From NCBI RefSeq assembly GCF_016809835.1, contig NZ_JAFBIL020000001.1:1-64000 (forward strand): 64,000 bases of DNA, in the 5' to 3' direction. How positions within the stretch are numbered: the stretch's first letter is position 1; the number at the start of each line of letters is the position of its first letter. Below, one piece after another: positions 1 through 9,159 of the stretch. This stretch comes from Massilia soli (lineage in GTDB: Bacteria; Pseudomonadota; Gammaproteobacteria; Burkholderiales; Burkholderiaceae_D). Made by a program: the position numbers and the translations under genes. The notes below the pieces were generated by a model, which had not been told where the DNA came from, made no database searches, and was given only the letters and a program-made list of their open reading frames with translations.

Positions 1-110
1 TAAGTAATCAGTGACCGAAGTCACTGGCACCTTCATCAAACGCCCACACTTATCGACTGTTAATTTTTAAAGAACTTTATTCGGTAAAGCTTGCTTGCTG
101 CTTGTCGACA
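1..110 (-). other. rRNA operon leader with boxA and UUCG hairpin
   Basis: The minus strand carries a boxA-like antitermination element GTTCTTTAAAAATTA (61-75). It is followed by a GATAAGTGTGGGCG stretch typical of betaproteobacterial pre-16S leaders, and then by a 7-bp hairpin closed by a TTCG tetraloop (9-26). There is no coding sequence here: the open frame on the plus strand at 95-436 merely crosses the leader and promoter. The whole 1-300 interval is therefore leader plus promoter of an rRNA operon outside the window. Confidence 0.7.
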
Positions 111-260
111 AAGCGTTGTGTTTGTCAGCAACAGAGAAGCGAGATTATGCAGTGTTTCGCGATATTCGTCAACTTCTTTTTTACTACCGCCTCTTCAGAA
201 GACGCCCGATGAATCTTTCGCAACTACTTGATTTCGTACGCTTAAATCTGCGGGAGGCGA

Positions 261-290
261 ACTATAGCAAACGTTGCAGGAACCGCGCAA
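261..290 (-). promoter_or_regulatory. rRNA operon promoter reading leftward
   Basis: On the minus strand a -35 TTGCGC (285-290) and a -10 TATAGT (261-266) are separated by 18 bases and followed by the GC-rich discriminator TCGCCTCCCGC. This is the layout of strong stable-RNA promoters in Burkholderiales. The boxA-containing leader lies directly downstream, so the promoter most likely drives an rrn operon whose 16S gene starts just left of position 1. Confidence 0.75.
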
Positions 291-303
291 GTATTTTGTT
301 TTC

Positions 304-1857
304 TTACTTGCTCATCCGCGCCCATGCTGACAATGCGACAACAAACGCGACCGGAAAAGCAGCTATATGGATGAACGAAGTCCACGCCGGATCGGTGCCG
401 ACGTGCAATACCGCCACCCCATTCAGGGCGAGATAGCCGAAAACACAGGCCAACAACTCAAATGTGCGCGAGTTGCCCGTTAGTGCCCCGGCTGCCAGCG
501 CCCATGCAGGAAGCGATGCCGCGACACTGACGATGGCCAAGGCAATCAAGGGCTGGGTCACGCCAAACCGCAGCACCGCAGGGAGGTTGACCAGCAGGCC
601 GAGCGCAAACAGAACGATCCAGCGTGCTTGCAGAACACGTTTGCCTCCCCCGGTAGCACTAAAGATCATCGGCCCGGTCCTGGTCGTACGTTCATGCAGG
701 GCTGCCTGGCCGTACTTGTCGAGCAGCAGGGCCCAACCGCCAACCACCGCGAACGCGGCAGCAGGCATCGGCGCCAGCAGCCCGGCGCCGGCGGTCCCCA
801 GCAGCGCCAGCCACCACCATACCGGCCGCTGACGCAAGGTCAGTTGCGTCTCGGCGGCTACCAGCGCGCCCAGCTGGGAGTTCTGCAGCGGCGCCAGCAA
901 CACATCAAGGATGCGCAGTGTTCGCCCGCTGCCGCTGGCCGACGCCACGCGAGCCACTTGGCAGCTTGCAGCGGCCCGGTCGAGCCAGGGAGCGCACAGG
1001 AAGACGCCGCCAATCGCCAGCAACAGCCACACCAGGCGCCCGGCCATCATCGCCGCGTCTTGTTGCCACTCGTTCCAGACAAACGTTCCCCTGCGCTCGG
1101 TTTTCACCACACAGACCATGCAAAACCCCGTTTTGAGCTTTTCGTCGGCCAACTGGGGCGCCACCTGGCGGACCAGCGAATGCTGGAATACGACCATGCC
1201 GCGCGGATCGCCAAGCCACGGGCCGGCGCCATCGCCCGCCGCCGCAGCATTCATCGCAGGGACGGTAGCGGCGAGCGAGAACAGCCAAATGATGAAAAAG
1301 GTCACGTTACCCGCCGTGCGCCGCAGCCACGGCACCAGGTCGAACACCAGCGCCAGCAGCGACGTGACGGCGAGCGATGGAATTGCCAGGAACAGCGCCG
1401 GCTTGAGAAGCTCTACCAGGTCGATAGTCTGGCTCTCGCCGCGCACCATCTGCGCGATCAGGCCAACAGCCAGCGCACCTGCCAACACCAGCAACAGGAC
1501 GGCCATGTTGCTGCACCACTTGGCCAGCAGGTACGCCGACCTGGTCAGCGGTGTGGCCACCAGCAGTTGCCAGACGCGGGTTTCAAAATCGCGCACCAGC
1601 GTGCCGCGCACCAGATAGAAGCCAACCAGCGTGAGCCAGACCGACAGCATGGCCACGACCATGCCGATCCATGCGCTGGTGTATTCGCCGCGCAGGTGGC
1701 CATTTATCGCAAGCACCACGTAGCTTTTGTCCATGGTGGGAAAGCTCCACCAGCTGGCGACGCAGATCAGGGCCTGGATGACCCAGAACCTCGTCGACCG
1801 GGTGCGTTCCAGCAGGTCGGCGCCGACAATCGCGCCAAAACGGCGCAGCGCTTCCAT
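304..1857 (-). CDS. ABC-2 type transporter permease
   Basis: Integral membrane permease of 517 residues, the channel half of an ABC exporter; the ATPase is encoded immediately upstream. There are many hydrophobic segments, with a first helix near residues 20-40, a cluster at about 90-200, and a C-terminal group of six at about 350-515. The ATG at 1857 follows the ATPase stop codon by one base (TGA-A-ATG), which fixes the start; an in-frame ATG 16 codons upstream would overlap the ATPase and begins with a non-conserved tail. The large soluble loop between helices and the N- and C-terminal membrane blocks resemble permeases of the sodium/antibiotic exporter type. The substrate cannot be told. 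It is translationally coupled to the ATPase and possibly under LuxR control. Confidence 0.85.
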   Translation of the reverse strand: MEALRRFGAIVGADLLERTRSTRFWVIQALICVASWWSFPTMDKSYVVLAINGHLRGEYTSAWIGMVVAMLSVWLTLVGFYLVRGTLVRDFETRVWQLLVATPLTRSAYLLAKWCSNMAVLLLVLAGALAVGLIAQMVRGESQTIDLVELLKPALFLAIPSLAVTSLLALVFDLVPWLRRTAGNVTFFIIWLFSLAATVPAMNAAAAGDGAGPWLGDPRGMVVFQHSLVRQVAPQLADEKLKTGFCMVCVVKTERRGTFVWNEWQQDAAMMAGRLVWLLLAIGGVFLCAPWLDRAAASCQVARVASASGSGRTLRILDVLLAPLQNSQLGALVAAETQLTLRQRPVWWWLALLGTAGAGLLAPMPAAAFAVVGGWALLLDKYGQAALHERTTRTGPMIFSATGGGKRVLQARWIVLFALGLLVNLPAVLRFGVTQPLIALAIVSVAASLPAWALAAGALTGNSRTFELLACVFGYLALNGVAVLHVGTDPAWTSFIHIAAFPVAFVVALSAWARMSK

Positions 1858-1858
1858 T

Positions 1859-2791
1859 TCAGCGCTCCTCGCTGGCGGCCAGCAGCGACACGTAGGCGTC
1901 TTCAAGGGACGGCTGCACCGCTTCCGCGCCAGGGCCCGGCGAGACTGGCGACATCAGGCGCACGCGTACACCGTCTGCCCTGCGCAGGCTGTTGCTGACA
2001 TGGTAGGCGGCGCGAATTTCGTCGAGACGCTCCGGCGCCACCGTCCAGTCCCACACCTTGCCCACGGCACGACCGAGCAAGGCGTCGGGGCTCCCGGAGA
2101 ACACCAGCCGTCCCTTGCGCATGACCGCCAGCGCAGTAGCGCTGGCCTCAACGTCGGACACAATGTGGGTACATAGTATTACAAGGCGCTGGCCGGCCAG
2201 TTCGGTGAGCAGGTGCCGGAAGCGCAAGCGCTCGCCAGGATCCAGGCCTACCGTCGGCTCGTCGGCGATCAGCAGCTGCGGATCATTCAGCAAGGCCTGG
2301 GCGATGCCGACGCGCTGGCGCATGCCGCCTGAAAAGTCCCCAAGGCGGCGATCGGCATCCGCCGTGAGTCCGACCTGCTCGATGCATTCATTGACGCGGC
2401 GGCGCGCCAGCGCTTGCGGCAGGCCCTTGACCGCGGCGAGATAGCGCAGGAACTCGCGCGCGCTCAGTGCCGGGTAGACGCCGAAATCCTGCGGCAGATA
2501 ACCGAGCGACACGCGCAGCGCGTCGGGATCGCGCGAGATATCGACACCCTTCCAGATAATCCGCCCTCCGGTGGGCTGGGTCAGTGTCGCCAGCATCCGC
2601 ATCATGGTCGACTTGCCGGCACCATTGGGCCCAAGCAGCCCAAGAATCCCAGGGCCGAGCGACAGGCTCACATCATCGACCGCGGCCTGGCCGCCCCGAT
2701 ACGTGAAGGTGACGCCTTCAAGGCGCAGCAGCTCGCCTGCGGCAAGCCGCGATTCGCCTGCCGCAGCCAGGGTTTGGTCCAGTGGTGCCAT
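1859..2791 (-). CDS. ABC transporter ATP-binding protein
   Basis: Cytoplasmic ATPase of 310 residues that powers the adjacent ABC-2 permease. Walker A GPNGAGKST is at about residues 54-62, the Q-loop follows LGYLPQ near 101, the signature SGGMRQ is at 154-159, and Walker B LLIADEPT is at 173-180. Two adjacent ATG codons (2794 and 2791) follow a GGAG Shine-Dalgarno at 2798-2801; the second has the better spacing, so it was chosen. The C-terminal 80 residues are an extra domain as in CcmA-type exporter ATPases. A 118-base gap separates it from the upstream luxR-type gene, and that gap holds a lux-box-like palindrome. Confidence 0.93.
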   Translation of the reverse strand: MAPLDQTLAAAGESRLAAGELLRLEGVTFTYRGGQAAVDDVSLSLGPGILGLLGPNGAGKSTMMRMLATLTQPTGGRIIWKGVDISRDPDALRVSLGYLPQDFGVYPALSAREFLRYLAAVKGLPQALARRRVNECIEQVGLTADADRRLGDFSGGMRQRVGIAQALLNDPQLLIADEPTVGLDPGERLRFRHLLTELAGQRLVILCTHIVSDVEASATALAVMRKGRLVFSGSPDALLGRAVGKVWDWTVAPERLDEIRAAYHVSNSLRRADGVRVRLMSPVSPGPGAEAVQPSLEDAYVSLLAASEER

Positions 2792-2881
2792 CATCGTCTC
2801 CAGAAGTGATTGCTGCACGGGTGCGCCATCGCGCGTGCAGGTACAAGGCTGTATTAGAAGTCAGGCGCGCCCGTTGCGGTA

Positions 2882-2897
2882 CTGTCATTAGTGACAG
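2882..2897. promoter_or_regulatory. lux-box-like operator upstream of the ABC exporter
   Basis: CTGTCATTAGTGACAG has inverted arms CTGTCA/TGACAG and matches the CTG-N10-CAG core of LuxR-family binding sites. It lies between the end of the luxR-type gene and the ABC ATPase start, about 90 bases upstream of the latter. A TAATAC that could be a -10 box lies 25 bases further downstream on the minus strand, a little farther than in a classical class II lux promoter. The assignment is inferred from motif and position. Confidence 0.5.
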
Positions 2898-2909
2898 ACG
2901 CAGCGCGGG

Positions 2910-3632
2910 TCAGAGCAGGCGCAGCATTGCCGCCTTGATGACGGCGGCGGTTTTATTGGTCGTGCCAAGCTTGGCGATGGCGTTGTTGACGTGGAAGTTG
3001 ACGGTGCGCTCGGCGATATTCATGATTTCGCCAACCTCGCTCGACGTCTTGCCGTCCGCGGTCCAGCGCAACACCTCGGCCTCGCGCCCGGTCAGCACCA
3101 CTGGCTCGTCGCTGTAACCCTTGGCCGACAGCAGCGACGTCATGCGCTCATGAGCAAGCTGGACCAGCCACGCCATGCGCGGCGCGTTGTGGCGCAGCTC
3201 GGCCTCGGACAATGGATCGTCGGAACGCGCCAGCGACAGCAATCCGGCCACGCCCCTGGCGTCGAACGACGACTGGGCCCAGCCGACGCGCACGCCGTGC
3301 GAGTTGGCGTCTTCCCAAAAATCGCGGCAATCCTGGAACACGTTATCCGACCAGACCAGCGGCAACACGGATTTCATCCCGTGGGCGACAGTCGGGTCGA
3401 TCGACAGGTAATTTTCGGCGGCATAACGCTCTTGCCACGCGGGTGCGTAGTTATTGAGCATGAAGGTCTTGGGATTGGAGAACGGCAGCGGCTTGCGCAT
3501 GCCGTAGGCACAGTAGTCGAACCCGAGCTCCTTCACGGCCTTGGACAGGCTGGCAAAAAACTCAATCTCGTTTTGTGCGGAAAGAAATGCTTGCAGGTGC
3601 GCGTCCTGCCAGTCGATCATCTTGTAACCCAC
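2910..3632 (-). CDS. LuxR-family regulator with AHL-binding domain
   Basis: Transcription factor of 240 residues. An N-terminal autoinducer-binding domain (about 15-165) keeps the residues conserved in TraR/LuxR ligand pockets: Trp66, Tyr70, Asp79-Pro80, Trp94 and Gly113. The C-terminal LuxR-type helix-turn-helix (about 177-237) begins LTGREAEVLRW and carries the usual ERTVNFHV recognition helix. The start is a GTG at 3632, with a GGGAG Shine-Dalgarno six bases upstream; the ATG four codons later has no such site. No luxI-type synthase is visible in the window, so this may be a LuxR solo responding to its own synthase elsewhere or to foreign signals. The ABC exporter downstream with its lux-box-like site is the obvious candidate target. 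Confidence 0.88.
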   Translation of the reverse strand: MGYKMIDWQDAHLQAFLSAQNEIEFFASLSKAVKELGFDYCAYGMRKPLPFSNPKTFMLNNYAPAWQERYAAENYLSIDPTVAHGMKSVLPLVWSDNVFQDCRDFWEDANSHGVRVGWAQSSFDARGVAGLLSLARSDDPLSEAELRHNAPRMAWLVQLAHERMTSLLSAKGYSDEPVVLTGREAEVLRWTADGKTSSEVGEIMNIAERTVNFHVNNAIAKLGTTNKTAAVIKAAMLRLL

Positions 3633-3766
3633 GCCGCGCTCCCGTCCTGCCTGTCATATGCAACCACAATAATGACGCGACAGTAGCACGGTGTTTACAG
3701 ACGATCAAGACAAATAAGCAACACCCGCCGCCGCGCCGCCGGATGGCGCGAGGCGGGTGGCCGTGC

Positions 3767-4543
<777 letters not shown>

Positions 4544-4620
4544 CGGGCTCTCCATATATTAATGAACTTGTATCGCCGATTGTATCGCCTTACTCAGATC
4601 CCGGACGAAATGCCTGCTGC

Positions 4621-6252
4621 CTAGTAGGTCAGATTAAGCTGGAAGATGACTGTGGTTCCGCTGATTTCATTGCCGACGACAAGCAGTGGCTTGCCGTTAG
4701 GCGATTTATCGGCCAGGATCAACGCCAGCCCCTCCGGCCCCAGGTCGCCCGTGGTGCCGGTGCGGGTGTTCAGGTAGGTGACGAACACGGGCGCCGTTGG
4801 AATGCTGACGTCGTACACCATCACGCCGCCTACGCGCTCCAGGCCAATGAAGGCAAATGTCTTGGCGCCAAAGGTGCCAACGACCACGCCTTCAGGCTCT
4901 GGTCCCTTGTTGGCGCTGCGGGCGTCAAGGTTATTGTCTTCGTGACCGGCGTTAAAGTTGACATTGGCCAGCGCCTTGGTGCGCTGCTCCAGGTCATCGC
5001 CCGAATCGAACACCAGCGCCACATCCGCCGACCAGATCGAGAACGACCGCGCGCCGAACGAATACAGCTCGGTGCACTGCCCCGCCGCATTCTTTCCGGT
5101 CTTGCCACCGTTTGGCGCGGTGGTCACGCGCAAGCGTCCCAGGCTCGAATCGAACAGCAAGTTGGCAGCGTCGGCGCCGAACACCGCCGGATCGAGTCCT
5201 TGCGGGCAATGCGCGCGCACCCGGGTTTCTTCGTTAAAGCCTGGCCAGTCGGCGCGTGCATCGCCTTCGTTGGCGGTGACCAGGTAGCGGGTATTGTTCA
5301 CCGTGAAGCTGGCGATCGCATCGGGAAGGTACATCCCCTTGACCGGTTGCGGTGCGATCTTGATGGCAGGCGTGCCGCTGTTGGTGTTGACGCCGCCGTC
5401 CTCATCGCTGGCATCCATGCCCGCGCCTGCCGCGTTGTGGTTCTTGAAGCCAAGCGGCTTGACCGAACTCACTTTCGCCGTGGCGATGTCGACGACCGCA
5501 ATCGCATTGTTTTCCTGCAGCGTCACGTAAGCGGTCTTGCCGTCGGCGCTGACCGCGATGTATTCCGGCTCCAGGTCCTGCGCCGCATTGGCGCCCGGGC
5601 CATAAATGCGCACGCCAGCGTTGCGCAGTTCGCTTTCCTTGCCGATGAAGGACTTGAAATCGGCGGTAGTCACGGTCGAGGTGCCAGTGCGGTTGACGGT
5701 GATGACGCTGACCGAACCCTCAGGGTCGACCGAATCGGCCAGTCCGTAGCTGTTCGGCTCGCCTTCGTTGGCGACCAGCAGGGTTTTGCCGTCCGGGGTG
5801 AAAACGACCATGTCAGGCAAGGCGCCGACGCTAACCGAATGCAGCAATTTCAGGTCGGCGGCATTGTAGAAGCCGACCACGCCGGGCGAGGTCTTGACCT
5901 TGCCTTCGATCGCCAGCGCGACCAGTCCGTCATGCACCGCGACACTGTTCACGCCGGCGCCCAGCGCGGTCGCCTGGATCGTGCCGACCCGCGCAGGCGC
6001 GGCGGGATTGCTGATATCGAGCACATCGACCGAACCGTTCGCGCCATTCACGACGAACAAGCGCTTGCTCGCAGCATCGTAGGCAGTGATCTCAGCCGCC
6101 CCGGTCACCGCGCCATTGAACGCGCCGATTTTCTGCAGCGTCAGCGCGACCGGCGTGCGCTCGGGCTCGGGATTGTCACCGCCGCAGGCGGTCAACAACG
6201 CAAAAGGAAGGGTCAGGAGTGCCAGCAGGTGGCGGCGCGGACGGACTAGCAT
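4621..6252 (-). CDS. Choice-of-anchor I beta-propeller lipoprotein
   Basis: Secreted protein of 543 residues. The N-terminus has two arginines, a hydrophobic stretch and a lipobox LLTAC followed by GG, so it should be lipidated and anchored in the outer membrane. The rest is a run of beta-propeller blades (motifs such as LFVVNGANGSVDVLDI, VVFTPDGKTLLVANEGEP and YIAVSADGKTAYVTLQENN), the layout of the choice-of-anchor I family, related to surface-layer and LVIVD-type propellers. The start at 6252 has an AAGG six bases upstream; longer in-frame openings run into the REP-like repeat and are not plausible. The biochemical role is unknown; some relatives carry phosphatase annotation, but no catalytic residues can be named here. 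Confidence 0.82.
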   Translation of the reverse strand: MLVRPRRHLLALLTLPFALLTACGGDNPEPERTPVALTLQKIGAFNGAVTGAAEITAYDAASKRLFVVNGANGSVDVLDISNPAAPARVGTIQATALGAGVNSVAVHDGLVALAIEGKVKTSPGVVGFYNAADLKLLHSVSVGALPDMVVFTPDGKTLLVANEGEPNSYGLADSVDPEGSVSVITVNRTGTSTVTTADFKSFIGKESELRNAGVRIYGPGANAAQDLEPEYIAVSADGKTAYVTLQENNAIAVVDIATAKVSSVKPLGFKNHNAAGAGMDASDEDGGVNTNSGTPAIKIAPQPVKGMYLPDAIASFTVNNTRYLVTANEGDARADWPGFNEETRVRAHCPQGLDPAVFGADAANLLFDSSLGRLRVTTAPNGGKTGKNAAGQCTELYSFGARSFSIWSADVALVFDSGDDLEQRTKALANVNFNAGHEDNNLDARSANKGPEPEGVVVGTFGAKTFAFIGLERVGGVMVYDVSIPTAPVFVTYLNTRTGTTGDLGPEGLALILADKSPNGKPLLVVGNEISGTTVIFQLNLTY

Positions 6253-6324
6253 CGGATACCTTGAAAGGACATGGAAGCTAGACATTATTGCAACGCCATA
6301 TGACGCGATCATGACATCGCAATC

Positions 6325-6400
6325 GTCATTCCGGCGCAGGCGGGAATCCATCGTGAGCCTGTCGATGACGCCGATCGATTCCCGCTTTCGCGGGAATGAC
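6325..6400 (+). repeat. REP-like paired palindrome, copy 1
   Basis: Two short palindromes, GTCATTCC...GGGAATCC (6325-6349) and GATTCCCGCTTTCGCGGG plus AATGAC (6377-6400), are separated by 27 bases. The same arrangement with the same 27-base spacing occurs at 8276-8351 in the opposite orientation. It sits between the convergence-free ends of the propeller gene and mltA. Such units are dispersed REP/BIME-type elements; the in-frame translation SRFRGNDG is a well known artefact of them. Confidence 0.8.
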
Positions 6401-6414
6401 GGAGCGACGCGGGT

Positions 6415-7644
6415 TTACCGTGCGGCCGGCTTCGGCATCAGCACCCACACCTGGCCGCGCTGCTTCATGCGGCCGGCCTTGTCGCCCGCTTCGTTGCCAA
6501 AGCCGTAGAAGAAGTCGGCCCGCACCGCGCCGCGGATCGCGCCGCCGGTGTCCTGCGCCATCATCAGGCGCTGCATCGGCACTTCGCTGGCCGCTTCGGT
6601 CGTCGACAAGTAAATTGGCGCGCCAAGCGGAATGAATTTAGGATCGATCGCCACCGACCGAGCCGGCGTCAGCGGCACGCCCATCGCCCCCTTCGGCCCT
6701 ACGCGCGGGTCAGGCAGGCGCTCTTCCTTGAAGAAGATATAGCTCGGGTTGGCATTGAACAGTTCCTGGCGGCGCGCCGGGTTCGCCTCGATCCAGCCCT
6801 TGATGCCCTGCATCGTCGCCTGCTCGACGGTCAGCTCGCCCTGCTCGACCAGCCAGCGGCCGATGGCTTTGTACGGATGGCCGTTCTGGTCGGCGAAGGC
6901 CACGCGCACCGTCTCGCCGGTGTCGGCCAGCGCAACGCGGCCCGATCCCTGCACTTCGAGGAAGAAGGCATCGACTGCGCTGTCGACCCATAACAGTTCC
7001 TTGCCATTGACCTCGGCCCGGTCGATCTCGGCGCGGGTGCTGTACGGGATGACTTTCTTGCCGACCACGCGACCGCGCAGGCGCATGCCTTTCAGGCTCG
7101 GGTACACACTGGCCAGGTCCACCGTCAGCAAATCATCCGGCACTTTATACAGGGGCGTCTGGAATTCACCGCCGCGCGTGCGGGCGCCGCGCAGCAATGG
7201 CTCGTAGTAGCCGGTGATCAAGCCGGTGTCCGAGCCATCCTCGGCGCGGATCAGGTTCGGCACGAAATTGTTTTCAAAAAACGCGCGCACCGCTGCGCCG
7301 TCATTCGGATTCAGCGCGCGCGCCGCCGCGCAGGCCTGGCTCCAGTCGGGCCTGCGAATCAGGACGATGCACGAATTCAGGAACGACGGCAGTGCTTCGC
7401 GCACGTCGTCGCGATCCCAGCCCGGCAAGGCGCTGAACGTGGTCGGCGTCATCAGTGGCGCCGGCGCCGGTTTCGGTGGCGGCACCTCGACCGGAGGCGG
7501 CACCGGCGCGACGACCGGCGGCGAAACCACCTTCACCGGCGGCGGCATCACGATCGGCGGCGGCGGTGGCGTGGTGGTGCAGGCTGTCAGCGCCAATCCG
7601 ACGACTGCCAGCGAAACGAGTAAACTGCTGCGTGTAGATAACAT
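6415..7644 (-). CDS. mltA: Membrane-bound lytic murein transglycosylase A
   Basis: Outer-membrane lipoprotein of 409 residues that cleaves peptidoglycan glycan strands to give 1,6-anhydro-muropeptides. The signal peptide ends in the lipobox LTAC (Cys22), followed by a proline-rich linker (about 26-65). The MltA domain (about 90-300) includes GLITGYYEPLLRG, and the C-terminal 3D domain holds MAQDTGGAIRGAVRADFF with the catalytic aspartates. The ATG at 7644 was chosen because it directly precedes the signal peptide; there is little Shine-Dalgarno before it, and its 5' edge abuts the ribosome site of the divergent small gene at 7655. Confidence 0.93.
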   Translation of the reverse strand: MLSTRSSLLVSLAVVGLALTACTTTPPPPPIVMPPPVKVVSPPVVAPVPPPVEVPPPKPAPAPLMTPTTFSALPGWDRDDVREALPSFLNSCIVLIRRPDWSQACAAARALNPNDGAAVRAFFENNFVPNLIRAEDGSDTGLITGYYEPLLRGARTRGGEFQTPLYKVPDDLLTVDLASVYPSLKGMRLRGRVVGKKVIPYSTRAEIDRAEVNGKELLWVDSAVDAFFLEVQGSGRVALADTGETVRVAFADQNGHPYKAIGRWLVEQGELTVEQATMQGIKGWIEANPARRQELFNANPSYIFFKEERLPDPRVGPKGAMGVPLTPARSVAIDPKFIPLGAPIYLSTTEAASEVPMQRLMMAQDTGGAIRGAVRADFFYGFGNEAGDKAGRMKQRGQVWVLMPKPAAR

Positions 7645-7654
7645 AAGGAATGAT

Positions 7655-7813
7655 ATGTGGTTGCTGATGATTGAAGCGGGTATCGCGCTGTTTTTGCTGG
7701 TGTTTATCGTATGGTGGACCATGTTTTCCGGCGCCAAACCCAACGACGACCAGCAGCCCGGCACGCCGCCCGCGCCCGCCGACGACAAGGCGCCGGGCGA
7801 GCAGGACCGCTAA
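7655..7813 (+). CDS. Small single-span membrane protein (52 aa)
   Basis: A 52-residue open frame with an AAGGAA ribosome site four to five bases before its ATG. It starts with one hydrophobic helix (about residues 3-24, ending VFIVWWTMF) and continues as a short proline- and charge-rich cytoplasmic or periplasmic tail (NDDQQPGTPPAPADDK). It is divergent from mltA, whose start codon is 10 bases away, and its stop codon directly touches the stop of apaG on the other strand. Composition and codon use match the neighbours. I do not recognise a family; the function is unknown, and proximity suggests at most an envelope role. Confidence 0.6.
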   Translation: MWLLMIEAGIALFLLVFIVWWTMFSGAKPNDDQQPGTPPAPADDKAPGEQDR

Positions 7814-8188
7814 TTAATGCAGTGTGCGCGGCAGCGACAGCACGAATTCGGGAATCTTGACCTCGAACTGATGGCCGTCCTCCGCGACGCAGAAGTATTC
7901 ACCGTGCATCGAGCCCTGCGGCGTCGACATCGACGTGCCGCTGGTGTATTCGAACTGTTCGTCCGGCTTCAGCAGCGGCTGATGGCCGACCACGCCCAGG
8001 CCGCGCACTTCCTGCACGTCGTTGTTTCCATCGGTGATCACCCAGTGCCGTGAAATCAGCTGGGCCGGCACCGTGCCGGTATTCTTGATCGTAATCGTGT
8101 AGGTGAAAAAATAGTTGCTGTTGCTTGGATCGGACTGCTCGGCCAGGTACTGGGTCCTGACGGTTACAGCGAAGTCATAAACGGCCAT
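7814..8188 (-). CDS. apaG: ApaG protein (Co2+/Mg2+ efflux-associated)
   Basis: A 124-residue protein that is essentially a single ApaG immunoglobulin-like domain, full length for the family. Characteristic segments are YFFTYTITIKNTG, ISRHWVITDGN and GTSMSTPQGSMHGEYFC. Family members are linked to Co2+ resistance and Mg2+ efflux; the fold also occurs in F-box proteins, and the molecular activity is not settled. The start at 8188 follows a GAGGGG site. Its stop codon abuts that of the convergent small gene. In Burkholderiales apaG commonly sits next to rpe, as here. Confidence 0.95.
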   Translation of the reverse strand: MAVYDFAVTVRTQYLAEQSDPSNSNYFFTYTITIKNTGTVPAQLISRHWVITDGNNDVQEVRGLGVVGHQPLLKPDEQFEYTSGTSMSTPQGSMHGEYFCVAEDGHQFEVKIPEFVLSLPRTLH

Positions 8189-8275
8189 CGGTGCCCCTCG
8201 CGTAATGCTGTTTGTATTGCTTTTGTGAACTAAAGGTGCCCGCAGCGCGGTCATGGCGCTCAGTTGGCAGCGGCC

Positions 8276-8351
8276 GTCGTTCCCGCGAAAGCGGGAACCT
8301 ATAGTTCGCATGAGTGAGCGCGCTATGGATTCCCGCCTTCGCGGGAACGAC
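8276..8351 (-). repeat. REP-like paired palindrome, copy 2
   Basis: Palindromes at 8276-8299 (GTTCCCGCGAAAGCGGGAAC) and 8327-8351 (ATTCCCGCCTTCGCGGGAA core) are separated by 27 bases. This is the same composite unit as at 6325-6400 but inverted. It fills much of the 299-base gap between apaG and rpe; the remainder should hold the rpe promoter, for which no convincing box pair was found. Confidence 0.8.
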
Positions 8352-8487
8352 GAAGCAGACTGAACGAAATTACCGCGGCGCGGGTGGTTTGCCCATGATA
8401 CAACGGGCTGCGAAATGGTGGCGTAGCGCAATGGCAGGTAGCGAACAGCGTAAAATAGCGCATCTTTCATTTTTGCCAGAACCCGTC

Positions 8488-9159
8488 ATGACCACATTCC
8501 GCATCGCTCCCAGCATCCTGTCCGCCGACTTCGCCCGCCTGGGCGAGGAAGTCCGCAATGTTGTCGCCGCCGGCGCCGACATCATTCACTTCGATGTGAT
8601 GGACAATCATTATGTTCCCAACCTGACGATCGGACCGCTGGTCTGCGCCGCGATCCGCCCGCACGTGCAAGTGCCGATCGACGTGCACCTGATGGTCAAG
8701 CCGGTCGACCGCCTGATTCCCGACTTTGCCAAGGCAGGCGCCAACATCATCACCTTCCACCCGGAAGCGTCCGAGCACATCGACCGCACGCTGCAGCTGA
8801 TCCGCGACAACGGCTGCAAGGCCGGCCTGGTGTTCAACCCGGGCACCCCGATGCACTACCTCGACCACGTGATGGACAAGATCGACATGATCCTGATCAT
8901 GTCGGTCAACCCGGGCTTCGGCGGCCAGTCGTTCATCCCTGAAGCCCTCACCAAGATCGCCTACGCGCGCAAGAAGATCGACGAATCGGGCCGCGACATC
9001 ATGCTGGAAGTCGACGGCGGCATCAAGATCGACAACATCGCCGCCGCAGCCGCAGCAGGCGCCGACACCTTCGTCGCCGGCTCGGCCATCTTCGGCCAGC
9101 CAGACTACAAGGGCGTGATCGACGCGATGCGCGCGCAGCTGGCAACCACCGGCAAATAA
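8488..9159 (+). CDS. rpe: Ribulose-phosphate 3-epimerase
   Basis: Cytoplasmic TIM-barrel enzyme of 223 residues that interconverts ribulose 5-phosphate and xylulose 5-phosphate in the pentose phosphate pathway. Family motifs are all present: [10 protein letters not shown] with the catalytic Asp, [12 protein letters not shown] and HLMVKPV with metal-binding His and Asp, [10 protein letters not shown] at the phosphate loop, and EVDGGI with the second catalytic Asp. The stop codon shares its last base with the start of gph, so the two are translationally coupled. It heads the rpe-gph-trp cluster common in betaproteobacteria. Confidence 0.97.
   Translation: MTTFRIAPSILSADFARLGEEVRNVVAAGADIIHFDVMDNHYVPNLTIGPLVCAAIRPHVQVPIDVHLMVKPVDRLIPDFAKAGANIITFHPEASEHIDRTLQLIRDNGCKAGLVFNPGTPMHYLDHVMDKIDMILIMSVNPGFGGQSFIPEALTKIAYARKKIDESGRDIMLEVDGGIKIDNIAAAAAAGADTFVAGSAIFGQPDYKGVIDAMRAQLATTGK

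Noticed and set aside
95-436. Open frame of 113 codons on the plus strand
   Set aside because: It crosses the boxA leader and the rRNA promoter on the other strand, has no ribosome site and no recognisable motif.
4942-6249. Long open frame opposite the propeller lipoprotein gene
   Set aside because: It is the high-GC antisense shadow of a gene with signal peptide, lipobox and ribosome site; similar shadows opposite trpE, the M61 gene, coxI and tolC were discarded too.
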